Shown here: positions 24,833 through 33,883 of the stretch, one piece after another | Layout of the letters: each line of letters opens with the position of its first letter | Position numbering within the stretch: the first letter of the stretch is position 1 | Assembly: GCA_963706885.1 (NCBI GenBank) | Contig: CAVPNX010000007.1 | Span: 1 to 64,000 of the forward strand | Length of the DNA: 64,000 nt | DNA from: Prado023 sp963706885 | GTDB lineage: Bacteria; Actinomycetota; Actinomycetes; S36-B12; CAIYMF01 | Direction: 5' to 3' | The notes under the pieces: model-generated | The model's database searches: none | Told to the model about the DNA's origin: nothing | Seen by the model: the letters and a program-made list of their open reading frames with translations, nothing else | Translations under genes and position numbers: made by a program

Positions 24833-25311
24833 CCCCACCGGCCCGGGATCGGCTGGGCCACCTGCTGCCTGAGGGGTGCGTGGTGGCCGACCGGGCCAGC
24901 CCGCAGGACCTTGACCTGATCGATGAGCGGGTCCAGGAGGAGACGCAGCAGGCGGTGGGCGCCGATGCCGACGAGGAGTTGGTGATCGTCGTCCACGACG
25001 GGAGCGGCCAGCTCGTCGCCGGGATCACCGGCTGGACGTGGGGCGGGTGCTGCGAGCTTGCCCAGATGTGGGTCGATCCGTCCCTGCGCCACAACGGCCT
25101 GGGGGCCGCGCTCATCGCGGCCGCCGAGGAGGAGGCCGTCCGTCGGGGGTGCGCCCAGGTGGTGTTCTTCACCCACGAGGTGCCGGCGTCGGGGCTCTAC
25201 GAGCGACTGGGCTACGAGACGGTCGGAGTCGTCGAGGGGTATCCCCGGGGCAGTGCCGCCAAGTGGTTCCGCAAGCAGCTGCCGGGCTCCCCCGGCGGCG
25301 GGGCGAGATGA
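24829..25311 (+). CDS. GNAT-family N-acetyltransferase
   Basis: A 160-residue acetyltransferase. The acetyl-CoA loop LRHNGLGAALIAAAEEEAVR (R/Q-x-x-G-x-G/A type) follows strand AQMWVDPS, and GLYERLGYETVG is the usual C-terminal motif. Acceptor unknown. The GTG start overlaps the preceding stop by 4 nt, so it is translationally coupled with the SnoaL-like gene. Confidence 0.78.
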   Translation: MTPPARDRLGHLLPEGCVVADRASPQDLDLIDERVQEETQQAVGADADEELVIVVHDGSGQLVAGITGWTWGGCCELAQMWVDPSLRHNGLGAALIAAAEEEAVRRGCAQVVFFTHEVPASGLYERLGYETVGVVEGYPRGSAAKWFRKQLPGSPGGGAR

Positions 25312-25400
25312 CCGATGATCCGTCCGGAGCCTGGGCAGCCGTCCCTGCCGGCGGAACCACGTGCCGGGGCGGCGTCGGCGGTCTCCGCCCCTGGGTCAGT

Positions 25401-25406
25401 TAGTGT
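25401..25406 (+). promoter_or_regulatory. -10 box, leaderless DUF1345 gene
   Basis: TAGTGT, 6 nt before ATG 25413, with no Shine-Dalgarno. Confidence 0.5.
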
Positions 25407-25412
25407 CGCCCC

Positions 25413-26084
25413 ATGAGTGCCAGCGTCCCGGCCGCGCCGCGGCAGGGCGAGCGGCGCGCCCCGATGGCCGTGGCGGTCCTCGTCGATGCCGGGCTGTACT
25501 TCTTCATCCCGGACGACTTCCGGGTGGCCGAGGGCATCTTCGTCCTGGCCTACCCCGTCCTGCTGCTGACGTTCCTCACGGTGCTGATGGTCGGGGATCC
25601 TGGACGCATCGACCGGGACAAGCGATGGCTGCGGATCACCACCGGGCTGATGGTGGGGTTGATGACGGTGGCCACGGCGCTGTCCACGATCCGGCTCGTC
25701 GTCGGCATCCTGCAGAAGGCGGACTTCGCGACCCCGGGGCAGCTGCTGCAGGTGGGCTCGGTGGTCTGGATCAGCAACGTCATCGCGTTCGCGTTCTGGT
25801 ACTGGCACCTCGACCGCGGTGGTCCGGCGGTACGCGCCCGGGGAGAGGCCACCCGTGCCCCGGCCTTCCGGTTCCCCGAGGAGGACCTCCCGGACCTGGT
25901 CGGGGCCCACTGGTACCCGCAGTTCATCGACTACGTGGCCCTGTCGTTCAACACCAGCACGGCCTTCAGCCCGACCGACGTCTCAGCGATCCGGCACTGG
26001 TCGAAGGCCTGGCTGATGATGGAGGCGGCCATCTCGCTGGCCCTGGTGGTCCTGGTCGTCGCGCGCGCCATCAACATCCTCTGA
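25413..26084 (+). CDS. DUF1345-type integral membrane protein
   Basis: A 223-residue protein with five or six membrane segments. VALSFNTSTAFSPTDVSAIR is the hallmark loop of DUF1345 proteins. Function unknown. The transcript appears leaderless from the -10 at 25401. It stands alone between the GNAT gene and the flippase-like gene. Confidence 0.68.
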   Translation: MSASVPAAPRQGERRAPMAVAVLVDAGLYFFIPDDFRVAEGIFVLAYPVLLLTFLTVLMVGDPGRIDRDKRWLRITTGLMVGLMTVATALSTIRLVVGILQKADFATPGQLLQVGSVVWISNVIAFAFWYWHLDRGGPAVRARGEATRAPAFRFPEEDLPDLVGAHWYPQFIDYVALSFNTSTAFSPTDVSAIRHWSKAWLMMEAAISLALVVLVVARAINIL

Positions 26085-26178
26085 AGCAGAGTCGGGATTC
26101 CGTCGCCGGCAGGTGCGCGGGATGCGGGGGCCGCAGGGGTGACGCCGCTATCGTGGCGCGCGTGCGGGGCGTCCTGAG

Positions 26179-28614
26179 ATGAAGCTGCAGCCAAGCACCC
26201 TGTCACCTGCGCGCATGCTGCGGATGTTCTCGTCATCGACGCAGGCCCGCAGGCAGCGCCGACCGACCGACGTGCTCCTGCTGGTCCTCAGCCTGATGGT
26301 GGTGCTGCTGGCGCTGGTGAACGCCCCGGGCCCGACGACCCTGGACCTGGCCGTCGTCGCCGTGCTCGACGAGGCGTCAGCGGCGCTGTCGTGGTTCTGG
26401 GAGTTCGCCTACACGTTCGCGGCCCTCTGGATCCTGGTGCTCGTGATCGCCCCGGTGGTCCGGCACAGGGATGGGCGCCTGCGCCTGTTCTGGGACTACG
26501 CCCTGGCGCTGCTGGTCGCATTCGTGCTGGTGGCCGGCGTCAGCGCGCTGGGGGGAACCCCACTATCCGAGACCATGGACGCGCTGCTGACCGCCGACGG
26601 TCCGCCGGTGTACCCGGCCTCCCGGCTGGCCGTGATCACGGCCGTGGTCGTGACGGCCTCACCTCACCTGACCCACCCGTTCCGGGTGGTCGGCCGGGTG
26701 ACGCTCGTCCTGGCTGCGGTGGCGGCCGTGGCACTGCAGGTGGCCTACCCCACGGGGGTGGCTGCGGGGTGGGCAGTCGGCCTCGCTGCGGCGTCGTTCG
26801 TGCACCTGGTGCGGGGCTCACCGGGCGGGCAGCTGACCGCCGAGCAGGTCGTTGAGGCGTTGGGCGACCTCGGGATCGAGGCCGTGTCCGTGGACGCCGT
26901 CGAGCCGCGGGCACCCGGTGAGCAGCTGCTGCGGGCTCGCGCGGCCAGTGGCGAGGACCTCGAGGTCAAGGTGTTCGGCCGCGACGCGTGGGATGCCCAG
27001 TACCTGGGCTCCCTGTGGTCGTCGCTGACCCGTCGGGGCGAGGCGCCACGACTCAGTGTCAGCCGGCGGGAACGGGTGGAGCACGAAGCGATGATGTCCC
27101 TGATCGCCGAGCGGGCCGGTGTCCCGGTGCAGCCGGTCGTGACCGCCGGTCAGGGCGCCCAGGGCGAGGCCCTCGTGGTCACCCTGGCGGCGGGACGCTC
27201 GTTCGCCGAGATGGCACCCGAGTCCGTCGAGGACGCCTGGTTGCAGGACGTGTGGATGGCCCTGGCCGCGCTGCACGAGGCTGGCATCGCCCACCGGTCG
27301 ATCACCGGCCAGCACATCGTCGAGCGCGCCGACGGGAGCCCAGCGCTGGCCGACTTCACGCGCGCCCATCTGGCCGCATCCCGGCACGACCTCATGATCG
27401 ACCGGGTCCACCTCCTGGTCACGCTGTCCCTCGCGCTGGGTCACGAGCGGGCCGTGGACAGCGCAGTCCAGGGCCTGGGCACCGAGGAGCTGGCCAACAC
27501 CCTGCCCTACGTGCAGGACCCGGTGCTCAGTCCCGCCCTGCACCGCGCGATGGGCACCGAATGGGACCTCAACGAGCTGCGCAGCGTCGCGATCGAGCGG
27601 ACGGGAGCTGAGGCCGCACCGCTTGTGGAGTTGCGCCGGGTGACGATCGGATCCCTGGTCAAGCTGGTCCTCACCGTGTTCATCGTGGCATCCCTCATCG
27701 GGTTGCTGGCGGGCGTGGACTTCGCGGCCGTCGCCGAGGAGCTGGCGAGCGCGGACTTCCGCCTGCTCCTGCTCGGCATGGTGGTGGCGCCCCTGGCGCA
27801 GGTGTTCTTCTCGTTCTCCACCCTGGGGTCGGCGATGCAGCGGCTGCCGTTCCTGCCCGTGCTGATGCTGCAGTACGCGATCCAGTTCATCGCCCTGGTG
27901 CTCCCGGCAACGGCGGCGCGCCTCGCCCTGCAGATCCGGTTCTTCGAGCGGCTGGGCATCACCTACGGACCGGCCACGACGATGGGCGCGATCGACAGCT
28001 TCGGCGGGTTCGTCGTCCAGATCTCGCTGTTGATCATCATCGCGGTCAGCTCGCTGCCGGGGTTCACGACCGAGGTCACCGGCGCGACCGACAGCGGCGA
28101 GGAGTCCAGCGATCCCTCCCTGGCGGCCATGGCAGTCCTCATCGGCCTGATGTGGGCGATCGTGACCCTGGCGGTCCCCCGGCGCCGTGCAGCCCTTCGG
28201 CGTGCCATCCCCCGGTTCGTGCAGCAGATGCGCGACCAGGCCACCGAGTCCCGATCCACCTTGACGGTGCTGCGCCACCCGAGCAAGGTCGCCGGGATCC
28301 TCGGTGGCAACCTCGGTGGCCAGGTGGTCCAGGCCATCGTGCTGGGCATCTGCCTGGCCGCCTTCGGCGAGTCGGCCACCCTGTCCCAGCTGATCCTGGT
28401 CAACACCTTCGTGAGCCTCTTCGCCGGGCTCATGCCGGTCCCCGGCGGGGTGGGCGTCGCCGAGGCCGGTTACACCTACGGCCTGATGGCGATCGGTGTC
28501 CCCAGCGCGGTCGCGGTGTCCACGGCCATCGCCTTCCGCCTGGTCACGTTCTACATCCCGCCCCTGTGGTGCTCCCAGGCGATGAGGTGGCTGAACAAGA
28601 ACGCCTACGTCTGA
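26179..28614 (+). CDS. Flippase-like (LPG-synthase TM / UPF0104) protein with internal kinase-like domain
   Basis: An 811-residue membrane protein. N-terminal membrane helices run to about residue 215. A cytosolic domain (about 220-460) resembles a protein or aminoglycoside kinase, with LEVKVFGRDAW, ALHEAGIAHRSITGQHIVER and ALADFTRAHL. An UPF0104 module follows (about 490-805), with VLPATAARLALQIRFFERLG and GLMPVPGGVGVAEAGYTYGL. The kinase HRD is HRS, so catalysis is doubtful. UPF0104 proteins are lipid or lysyl-phosphatidylglycerol flippase relatives. A -10 TATCGT at 26149 and a tiny upstream GTG frame that ends on the start codon (ATGA) precede it. Confidence 0.78.
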   Translation: MKLQPSTLSPARMLRMFSSSTQARRQRRPTDVLLLVLSLMVVLLALVNAPGPTTLDLAVVAVLDEASAALSWFWEFAYTFAALWILVLVIAPVVRHRDGRLRLFWDYALALLVAFVLVAGVSALGGTPLSETMDALLTADGPPVYPASRLAVITAVVVTASPHLTHPFRVVGRVTLVLAAVAAVALQVAYPTGVAAGWAVGLAAASFVHLVRGSPGGQLTAEQVVEALGDLGIEAVSVDAVEPRAPGEQLLRARAASGEDLEVKVFGRDAWDAQYLGSLWSSLTRRGEAPRLSVSRRERVEHEAMMSLIAERAGVPVQPVVTAGQGAQGEALVVTLAAGRSFAEMAPESVEDAWLQDVWMALAALHEAGIAHRSITGQHIVERADGSPALADFTRAHLAASRHDLMIDRVHLLVTLSLALGHERAVDSAVQGLGTEELANTLPYVQDPVLSPALHRAMGTEWDLNELRSVAIERTGAEAAPLVELRRVTIGSLVKLVLTVFIVASLIGLLAGVDFAAVAEELASADFRLLLLGMVVAPLAQVFFSFSTLGSAMQRLPFLPVLMLQYAIQFIALVLPATAARLALQIRFFERLGITYGPATTMGAIDSFGGFVVQISLLIIIAVSSLPGFTTEVTGATDSGEESSDPSLAAMAVLIGLMWAIVTLAVPRRRAALRRAIPRFVQQMRDQATESRSTLTVLRHPSKVAGILGGNLGGQVVQAIVLGICLAAFGESATLSQLILVNTFVSLFAGLMPVPGGVGVAEAGYTYGLMAIGVPSAVAVSTAIAFRLVTFYIPPLWCSQAMRWLNKNAYV

Positions 28615-28639
28615 GCGTCCGGGGCCGATGCTCGGGCGC

Positions 28640-30034
28640 TCAGCCCGCGTTGGCCAGGAAGGCGCGCAGCCACGCATACGACGTCTTCGGGATGCGCCGC
28701 TGCGTCGGGTAGTCGACGTGCAGCAGCCCGAAGCGCGGGCGGTACCCCTCGGCCCACTCGAAGTTGTCCATCAGCGACCACACGAAGTAGCCGCGGACGT
28801 CGACGCCCGCGTCGATCGCCTCCCCGACTGCCGCCACGTGGCTGCGCAGGTACTCCACGCGGCGTGGGTCGTCGACGTGGGGCTCGGGCTGCTCGACGAG
28901 CTCGTCGGGGAAGGCCGCGCCGCTCTCGGTGACCATGACCGGGGGCAGGGCGTCGCCGTACCGCTGGCGGATCCCGACCAGGATGTCGCGCAGGCCACCG
29001 GGCACCACCGGCCACCCCATGGCGGTCTGCTCGAACTCAGCCATCTCCACCAGCTCGAAGGGGAACGGGTTGCCCGGTCCGGGGGCCTTCACCGTGGTCG
29101 GGTTGTAGTAGTTGACCCCGAGGACGTCCAGGGGCTGGGCGATGATCGCCAGGTCGCCCTCGTGGACGCACGATCGGTCGGTGGGGATGCCGACCTCCTC
29201 GAGGGTCGGGTACGTGCCCAGCAGGCACGGGTCCAGGTAGGTGCGGTTCTGGATCGCGTCCATGGCGGCCGCAGCGGCGGCGTCCCCCGCGGAGTCGGTC
29301 AGCGCCACGATCGGCGACAGGTTGTGGCTGATCCCGACCGACGCGCCCGGCGCGGCCGCGCGGATCGCCTGGGTGCCCAGTCCGTGGGCGAGCAGGACGT
29401 GATGGGTGGCCGGGAACGAGTCGAAGAGCAGCGCACGACCCGGCGCGTGGGCACCGAACGCGTACCCGTGGGTGGAGACCACGACCGCCTCGTTGATCGT
29501 GATCCACGTGTGCACGCGGTCGCCCAGACGGCCGGCGACGTGATCGGCGTACTCGGCGAAGCGGTGGGCCGTGTCGCGCTCCATCCAGCCGCCACGGTCC
29601 TCCAGCGCCTGAGGGAGGTCCCAGTGGTAGAGCGTGACGACGGGCGCGATCCCCTCCGCGAGCAGCCCATCGACGAGCCGCTCGTAGAAGTCGAGCCCGC
29701 GGGGTTCGACCGCGCCCTCGCCCGTGGGGACCACGCGCGGCCAGGAGATGGAGAACCGGTAGGCGTTCACCCCGAGGTCAGCCATCAGGGCGACGTCCTC
29801 GGGCCAGCGCACGTAGTGGTCGCAGGCGACATCACCGGTGGTTCCCTCGGCGATCCGTCCGGGCGTGTGGGCGAAGGTGTCCCAGATCGAGGGCCCCTTG
29901 CCATCGGCGTCGGGTGACCCCTCGATCTGGTAGGCCGCGGTCGCAGTCCCCCAGAGGAAGTCGGCCGGGAAGTCGGCCCGGGTACGGCCGTCGGTGAGGG
30001 TGCCGGGATCGCCCGGTCGCCACGAGGTGCTCAT
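28640..30034 (-). CDS. GH1 beta-glucosidase
   Basis: A 464-residue family 1 glycoside hydrolase with a full-length barrel. It starts FPADFLWGTATAAYQIEG. The acid/base Glu lies in WITINEAVVV (NEA instead of the usual NEP) and the nucleophile Glu in VTESGAAFPD (ESG instead of ENG). FVWSLMDNFEWAEGYRPRFG is the family C-terminal motif. No signal peptide, so it hydrolyses imported beta-glucosides or related sugars in the cytoplasm. It is the last gene of a minus-strand operon with a HAD phosphatase and an acetyltransferase. Confidence 0.88.
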   Translation of the reverse strand: MSTSWRPGDPGTLTDGRTRADFPADFLWGTATAAYQIEGSPDADGKGPSIWDTFAHTPGRIAEGTTGDVACDHYVRWPEDVALMADLGVNAYRFSISWPRVVPTGEGAVEPRGLDFYERLVDGLLAEGIAPVVTLYHWDLPQALEDRGGWMERDTAHRFAEYADHVAGRLGDRVHTWITINEAVVVSTHGYAFGAHAPGRALLFDSFPATHHVLLAHGLGTQAIRAAAPGASVGISHNLSPIVALTDSAGDAAAAAAMDAIQNRTYLDPCLLGTYPTLEEVGIPTDRSCVHEGDLAIIAQPLDVLGVNYYNPTTVKAPGPGNPFPFELVEMAEFEQTAMGWPVVPGGLRDILVGIRQRYGDALPPVMVTESGAAFPDELVEQPEPHVDDPRRVEYLRSHVAAVGEAIDAGVDVRGYFVWSLMDNFEWAEGYRPRFGLLHVDYPTQRRIPKTSYAWLRAFLANAG

Positions 30035-30077
30035 GTCCCGCAGCCTGCCACGCCGGTGCCTGCCGTGGCCTGACGGG

Positions 30078-30719
30078 TCAGGCCCGGGTCAGCACCAGGC
30101 GCGCGACGTCCGCGGGGGTCACGGCCAGCACATCCCAGCCACCCTCGGGGATGGCGGTGGTCTGGTGTCCCCATCCTGCGGCGACTGCGAGCAGCCCTGC
30201 GGATCGAGCCGCGAGCATGTCACCGGGGCTGTCCCCGACGAACACCACCTGGTCGGGCGGGAGGCCGAGGCGCTCGAGGGCCAGGTGGATCATCTCCGGG
30301 TTGGGCTTTGGCCCGCTGACGAGGTCGACGGTGACCACGGTGTCGAACAGGGCGTCGAGTCCGTGTGCGCCCAGGACCACGGCCGCCGACCGTGAGTCGG
30401 AGTTCGTGGCCACCGCGGTGGCCACCCCCGCGGCGCGCAGCTCCTCGAGCAGCGCGACGATGCCCGGGTAGGGCTCGATCCGGGCGACCTCCTGGGCCAG
30501 CGCGTCGTGGAAGGCGTCGTCCTCGGCGTCGGTGGCCTCGTGGCCCAGCAGCGCGCTGACCAGGTTGCGCGCCGCCCCGAGGTGGGCCACCGGCTCGAGC
30601 TCGGCGAGGGTGATCTCCCGACCCACCGCGACCGAGTAGGCGTGCAGAGCCGGGATGAAGGTGTTGATCAGCGTGCCGTCCTGGTCGAAGACGACCGCCG
30701 TGAAGGTCGATGGCGTCAT
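30078..30719 (-). CDS. HAD-superfamily phosphatase
   Basis: A 213-residue HAD hydrolase with the four motifs in order: VVFDQDGTL (nucleophile Asp), ATNSDS, the Lys of SGPKPNPEMI, and FVGDSPGDMLAA. It resembles phosphoglycolate phosphatases and beta-phosphoglucomutases, but the cap does not decide the substrate. In this operon with a GH1 enzyme a sugar phosphate is likely (inference). GGAGGG precedes the ATG. It starts 13 nt after the acetyltransferase gene ends. Confidence 0.8.
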   Translation of the reverse strand: MTPSTFTAVVFDQDGTLINTFIPALHAYSVAVGREITLAELEPVAHLGAARNLVSALLGHEATDAEDDAFHDALAQEVARIEPYPGIVALLEELRAAGVATAVATNSDSRSAAVVLGAHGLDALFDTVVTVDLVSGPKPNPEMIHLALERLGLPPDQVVFVGDSPGDMLAARSAGLLAVAAGWGHQTTAIPEGGWDVLAVTPADVARLVLTRA

Positions 30720-30732
30720 GCCCGCCCTCCGC

Positions 30733-31305
30733 TCACAGCTCCCGCACCACCCGGGCGGGGTTGCCGACGGCGACGACGCGGTCCGGGAGGTCCTTGACCA
30801 CGACCGCGCCCGACCCGACGACCACGTCGTCGCCGATCGTCACGCCCGGCCCCACGATGACCCCGCCGCCGAGCCAGACGCGGTTGCCGATCGTGATCGG
30901 GAACCCCAGCTCGCGACCGGAGATCCGCTCCTGGGCGTCGACGGGATGCGTTGCGGTCAGCAGCTGGACCCCGGGGGCCAGCATCGTGTCGTCGCCGATC
31001 CGGATCTCCGCGACGTCGAGCATCACGCAGTTCGCGTTGGCGTAGAACCGCTCGCCGAGGTGGATGTTGAACCCGTAGTCCACGTGCAGGTTCGGCTCGA
31101 TCTCGAAGGACTGCCCCGTGCTGCCGAGCAGGTCGGTCAGGATGGCCCTGCGCTGGTCGGCCGCCTCGGGCGGGGTGTGGTTGAAGCGGAACTCCAGCGA
31201 GCGCGCCCGGGCCCGGGCCTCGACCAGCTCCGGGTCGTTGGACAGGTACGGCTGGCCGGAGATCATCAGCTGGAACTCGATGCCGGTCGGCAGATCATTG
31301 CGCAT
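30733..31305 (-). CDS. Maltose/galactoside O-acetyltransferase-like
   Basis: A 190-residue left-handed beta-helix acetyltransferase. The N-terminal sugar-binding region (MISGQPYLSNDPELVEARAR) and hexapeptide repeats (IRIGDDTMLAPGVQLL, VWLGGGVIVGPGVTIGDDVV) match the maa/lacA family. The catalytic His is in LLTATHPVDA. It acetylates a sugar hydroxyl with acetyl-CoA. It is the first gene of a three-gene operon with the HAD and GH1 genes, and divergent from a YczE-like gene. Confidence 0.85.
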   Translation of the reverse strand: MRNDLPTGIEFQLMISGQPYLSNDPELVEARARARSLEFRFNHTPPEAADQRRAILTDLLGSTGQSFEIEPNLHVDYGFNIHLGERFYANANCVMLDVAEIRIGDDTMLAPGVQLLTATHPVDAQERISGRELGFPITIGNRVWLGGGVIVGPGVTIGDDVVVGSGAVVVKDLPDRVVAVGNPARVVREL

Positions 31306-31331
31306 GGGTCAGTCCTACCAGTCCGGGCGCC

Positions 31332-31337
31332 TATAGT
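31332..31337 (+). promoter_or_regulatory. -10 box, leaderless YczE-like gene
   Basis: TATAGT, 7 nt before GTG 31345. This is the best-matching -10 of the window. Confidence 0.5.
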
Positions 31338-31344
31338 CCGGCGG

Positions 31345-32058
31345 GTGGAGATCCTGGGATGGTTGCGCCCGGCGCGCACAGTCCCGATCACCCGGTGGCG
31401 GTCCACGTCGCGCTGGTCGCCGACACCGTCGAGCCTGGTCGTCCTGATCGTGGGCCTGTACGCGTTCGGGACCGGTGAGGCGCTGATCGTGCAGGGAGGG
31501 TTGGGCGTGAGCCCGTGGACCGTGCTGGCCCAGGGCCTGTCCACGATCCTGCCGGTCTCCATCGGCGTGGCGACCTTCCTGGTCAGTGCCGTCGTGCTCC
31601 TGCTGTGGATCCCACTGCGGGAGCGCCCGGGGCTGGGCACGATCGCCAACGCCATCGTGATCGCGGTGGCGCTGCAGGTCGGCGTCGCTGTGATCCCCGA
31701 ACCGACGGCCTGGCCGGCGCAGCTGCTCCTGGTCCTTCTCGGGATCGCGCTGATCGGCTTGGGCAGCGGGCTCTACCTGACCACCAACCTCGGTCCCGGT
31801 CCGCGGGACGGCTGGATGACCGGGCTCCACGAGCGCACCGGGTGGCCGGTGGGCCGGGTCCGGCTGGGGATCGAGGTCGTGGTCCTCGCCGTCGGCTGGC
31901 TGCTCGGCGGGACCGTGGGGCTGGGCACCGTCCTCTTCGCCGTCCTGATCGGTCCAGCGGTGGCGCAGGGCCTGGCCATCGCCGGCGCGGTCGGAGGCGT
32001 TCGCGGTCCCCAGGGCGGCGGCGCGGTCGAGGATGAGTTCCCCGAGCTCGACGCCTGA
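31345..32058 (+). CDS. YczE/YitT-type membrane protein
   Basis: A 237-residue protein with five or six membrane helices. ALIVQGGLGVSPWTVLAQGL and YLTTNLGPGPRDGWMTGLHE match the YczE/YyaS family. Function unknown. The GTG start is fixed by the leaderless promoter. Longer in-frame starts run back through the divergent operon and are rejected. Confidence 0.75.
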   Translation: MEILGWLRPARTVPITRWRSTSRWSPTPSSLVVLIVGLYAFGTGEALIVQGGLGVSPWTVLAQGLSTILPVSIGVATFLVSAVVLLLWIPLRERPGLGTIANAIVIAVALQVGVAVIPEPTAWPAQLLLVLLGIALIGLGSGLYLTTNLGPGPRDGWMTGLHERTGWPVGRVRLGIEVVVLAVGWLLGGTVGLGTVLFAVLIGPAVAQGLAIAGAVGGVRGPQGGGAVEDEFPELDA

Positions 32059-32073
32059 ATCAGGCCACGGCCG

Positions 32074-32094
32074 GTCACCGGAGCCGTCGGTGAC
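32074..32094 (+). terminator. Possible hairpin after YczE-like gene
   Basis: GTCACCG and CGGTGAC arms around a 7-nt loop, 16 nt after the stop. Short stem, no T-run. Confidence 0.3.
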
Positions 32095-32175
32095 TCACCG
32101 CGTCCCATGCGGTCTGCCCTGGTGACACGACCTGGGCCAGATGTTGTGTGCCGGCGTTGCCGAGGGTTGGGGGCA

Positions 32176-32181
32176 TAACCT
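32176..32181 (+). promoter_or_regulatory. -10 box, leaderless RDD-protein gene
   Basis: TAACCT, 6 nt before ATG 32188, no Shine-Dalgarno. Confidence 0.5.
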
Positions 32182-32187
32182 GCCGAC

Positions 32188-33783
32188 ATGGCCGATCGAC
32201 CGGACGACCCGGGGCTGCGTGGCAGCGTGCGCCGGGCCGTCGATGGTGCGTTCGACGCCACGGTGGGGCGGGTGAGCCACACGGTCACCGAGGCCGCGAT
32301 GGATGTCACGGGCGCCACCGCCCAGCAGGTGATCGAGGACCTGGAGCCCTACCTGATCGAGGAGGCGATCCCGCGGATCGTCGAGGGGCTCACGCCGTAC
32401 CTGACCGGGACGGTTGTGCCCGAGGTCCTGGACGGCATCTCCGGGCACCTGGTCGCCGACACCGTCCCCGACATCGTGGATGGCGTCACCGCACATCTGG
32501 TGGCCGTGACGGTGCCGCAGGTGGTCGACGGGGTGACCCCCCGGCTGGTGGCGGATCTGCTGCCGAAGCTGCTGGAGGACCTGCGCCCCTATCTCGAGGC
32601 CGAGCTCGTCCCGCGGATCGTCGAGGGCCTCGTCCCCTACATCCAGGAGCAGGTGGCCCCCGAGCTGATCGACGGGTTGATGCCCAAGATCCGCGACGAG
32701 GTCGCGCCGCAGCTCATCGAGGCCCTGATGCCCCGCATCGAGGAGCAGATCGCCCCGCAGCTGATCGACGCACTGATGCCGAAGATCCGCGACCAGATCG
32801 CCCCGGAGCTGATCGAGGCGTTGATGCCGCGGATCGAGGAGCAGGTCGCGCCCCAGCTCGTGGACGCGCTCATGCCCAAGATCACCGACGAGGTCGCGCC
32901 CCAACTCGTCGATGCGCTGCTGCCCAAGATCCGCGCCGAGGTCGTGCCGCTGATCCTCGACGACATCATCGAGGACCCCCGGGTCCGCGACCTCATCCGG
33001 GAGCAGAGCGCGGGCCTGTTCCTCGACGCCCTGGAGTCGCTGCGCGAGAACCTGGCCGACGCGGACAACCTCGTGGAGAGGCTCGGTCGGCGCCTGCTGC
33101 GCCGGCCCCCGAGGCCGGAGCCGGATTCGGTCGTCGCCATGGTCCTTGACGACCTCGGCGACACCAGCCCAGCACGCCTGACTCGGGCCAACCTGCGCGA
33201 GCAGCGCGGGGTGTGGCGGGCCATGCCGGTCCCCCCCGCGCCACCGGGCCGGGAGTTCTCCCATGCCGGGATCGTGACCCGCCTGATCGGGTTCGGTGTG
33301 GATTTCGCCGTCGTCGGCTGGTTGGCTGCCCAGGCGCTGTCCGCCCTGGTGAACCTCCTGGACTCCCTGTTGGACCCGATCCCGCAGTGGCTGGTGGCGA
33401 TCCTCACCTTCATCGCCGGCTCGTTCATCCCCATCTACCTGGGCCTCGCCTGGTGGTTGACGGGTCGATCGTTGGGCTCATGGCTCGTGGGGATCAGGGT
33501 GTGCACGCCGGATGGGCGCAACCCCGGCCTGGTCCGGTCCCTGGTCCGCGCCTGGGTCGGCGTCCTCGGCCTGTTCATCTGGATCGTCCTGGGAATCTTC
33601 AGCCTGTTCGACCCCAGGCGCCGATCGCTGTTGGACCGCCTGCTGCACACCGAGGTGCGCAACGTCGTGCCCTTGGACCAGCAGCGGCGCTACATCCGAC
33701 AGGCACTCCTGGAGCGCAAGGAGCAGGCGAGGGCCGAAGATGCGCCGCCGACGCCAGACGCGGGGACCGCGACGGCGTCGTGA
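32188..33783 (+). CDS. RDD-domain membrane protein with twelve 16-residue tandem repeats
   Basis: A 531-residue protein. Residues 60-251 are twelve uninterrupted 16-residue repeats with a proline at position 3, for example VAPQLIEALMPRIEEQ then IAPQLIDALMPKIRDQ, with a partial unit on each side. Each unit is amphipathic and probably helical. The C-terminal part (about 365-510) is an RDD domain with three to four membrane segments (RLIGFGVDFAVVGWLAAQAL, IPIYLGLAWWLTGRSLGSWL). RDD proteins include Na+/H+ antiporter-like and unknown membrane proteins. The repeat block could bind the membrane surface or a partner (inference). Confidence 0.78.
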   Translation: MADRPDDPGLRGSVRRAVDGAFDATVGRVSHTVTEAAMDVTGATAQQVIEDLEPYLIEEAIPRIVEGLTPYLTGTVVPEVLDGISGHLVADTVPDIVDGVTAHLVAVTVPQVVDGVTPRLVADLLPKLLEDLRPYLEAELVPRIVEGLVPYIQEQVAPELIDGLMPKIRDEVAPQLIEALMPRIEEQIAPQLIDALMPKIRDQIAPELIEALMPRIEEQVAPQLVDALMPKITDEVAPQLVDALLPKIRAEVVPLILDDIIEDPRVRDLIREQSAGLFLDALESLRENLADADNLVERLGRRLLRRPPRPEPDSVVAMVLDDLGDTSPARLTRANLREQRGVWRAMPVPPAPPGREFSHAGIVTRLIGFGVDFAVVGWLAAQALSALVNLLDSLLDPIPQWLVAILTFIAGSFIPIYLGLAWWLTGRSLGSWLVGIRVCTPDGRNPGLVRSLVRAWVGVLGLFIWIVLGIFSLFDPRRRSLLDRLLHTEVRNVVPLDQQRRYIRQALLERKEQARAEDAPPTPDAGTATAS

Positions 33784-33883
33784 TCACCGGATCTTCAGGG
33801 GGCCATGAGGCGCACGATCCACGGGCGGCCCCGGCACCACAGGTAGCCTGAGCGCGACCGCGCCGCCCACCGGAGGACGTTGC

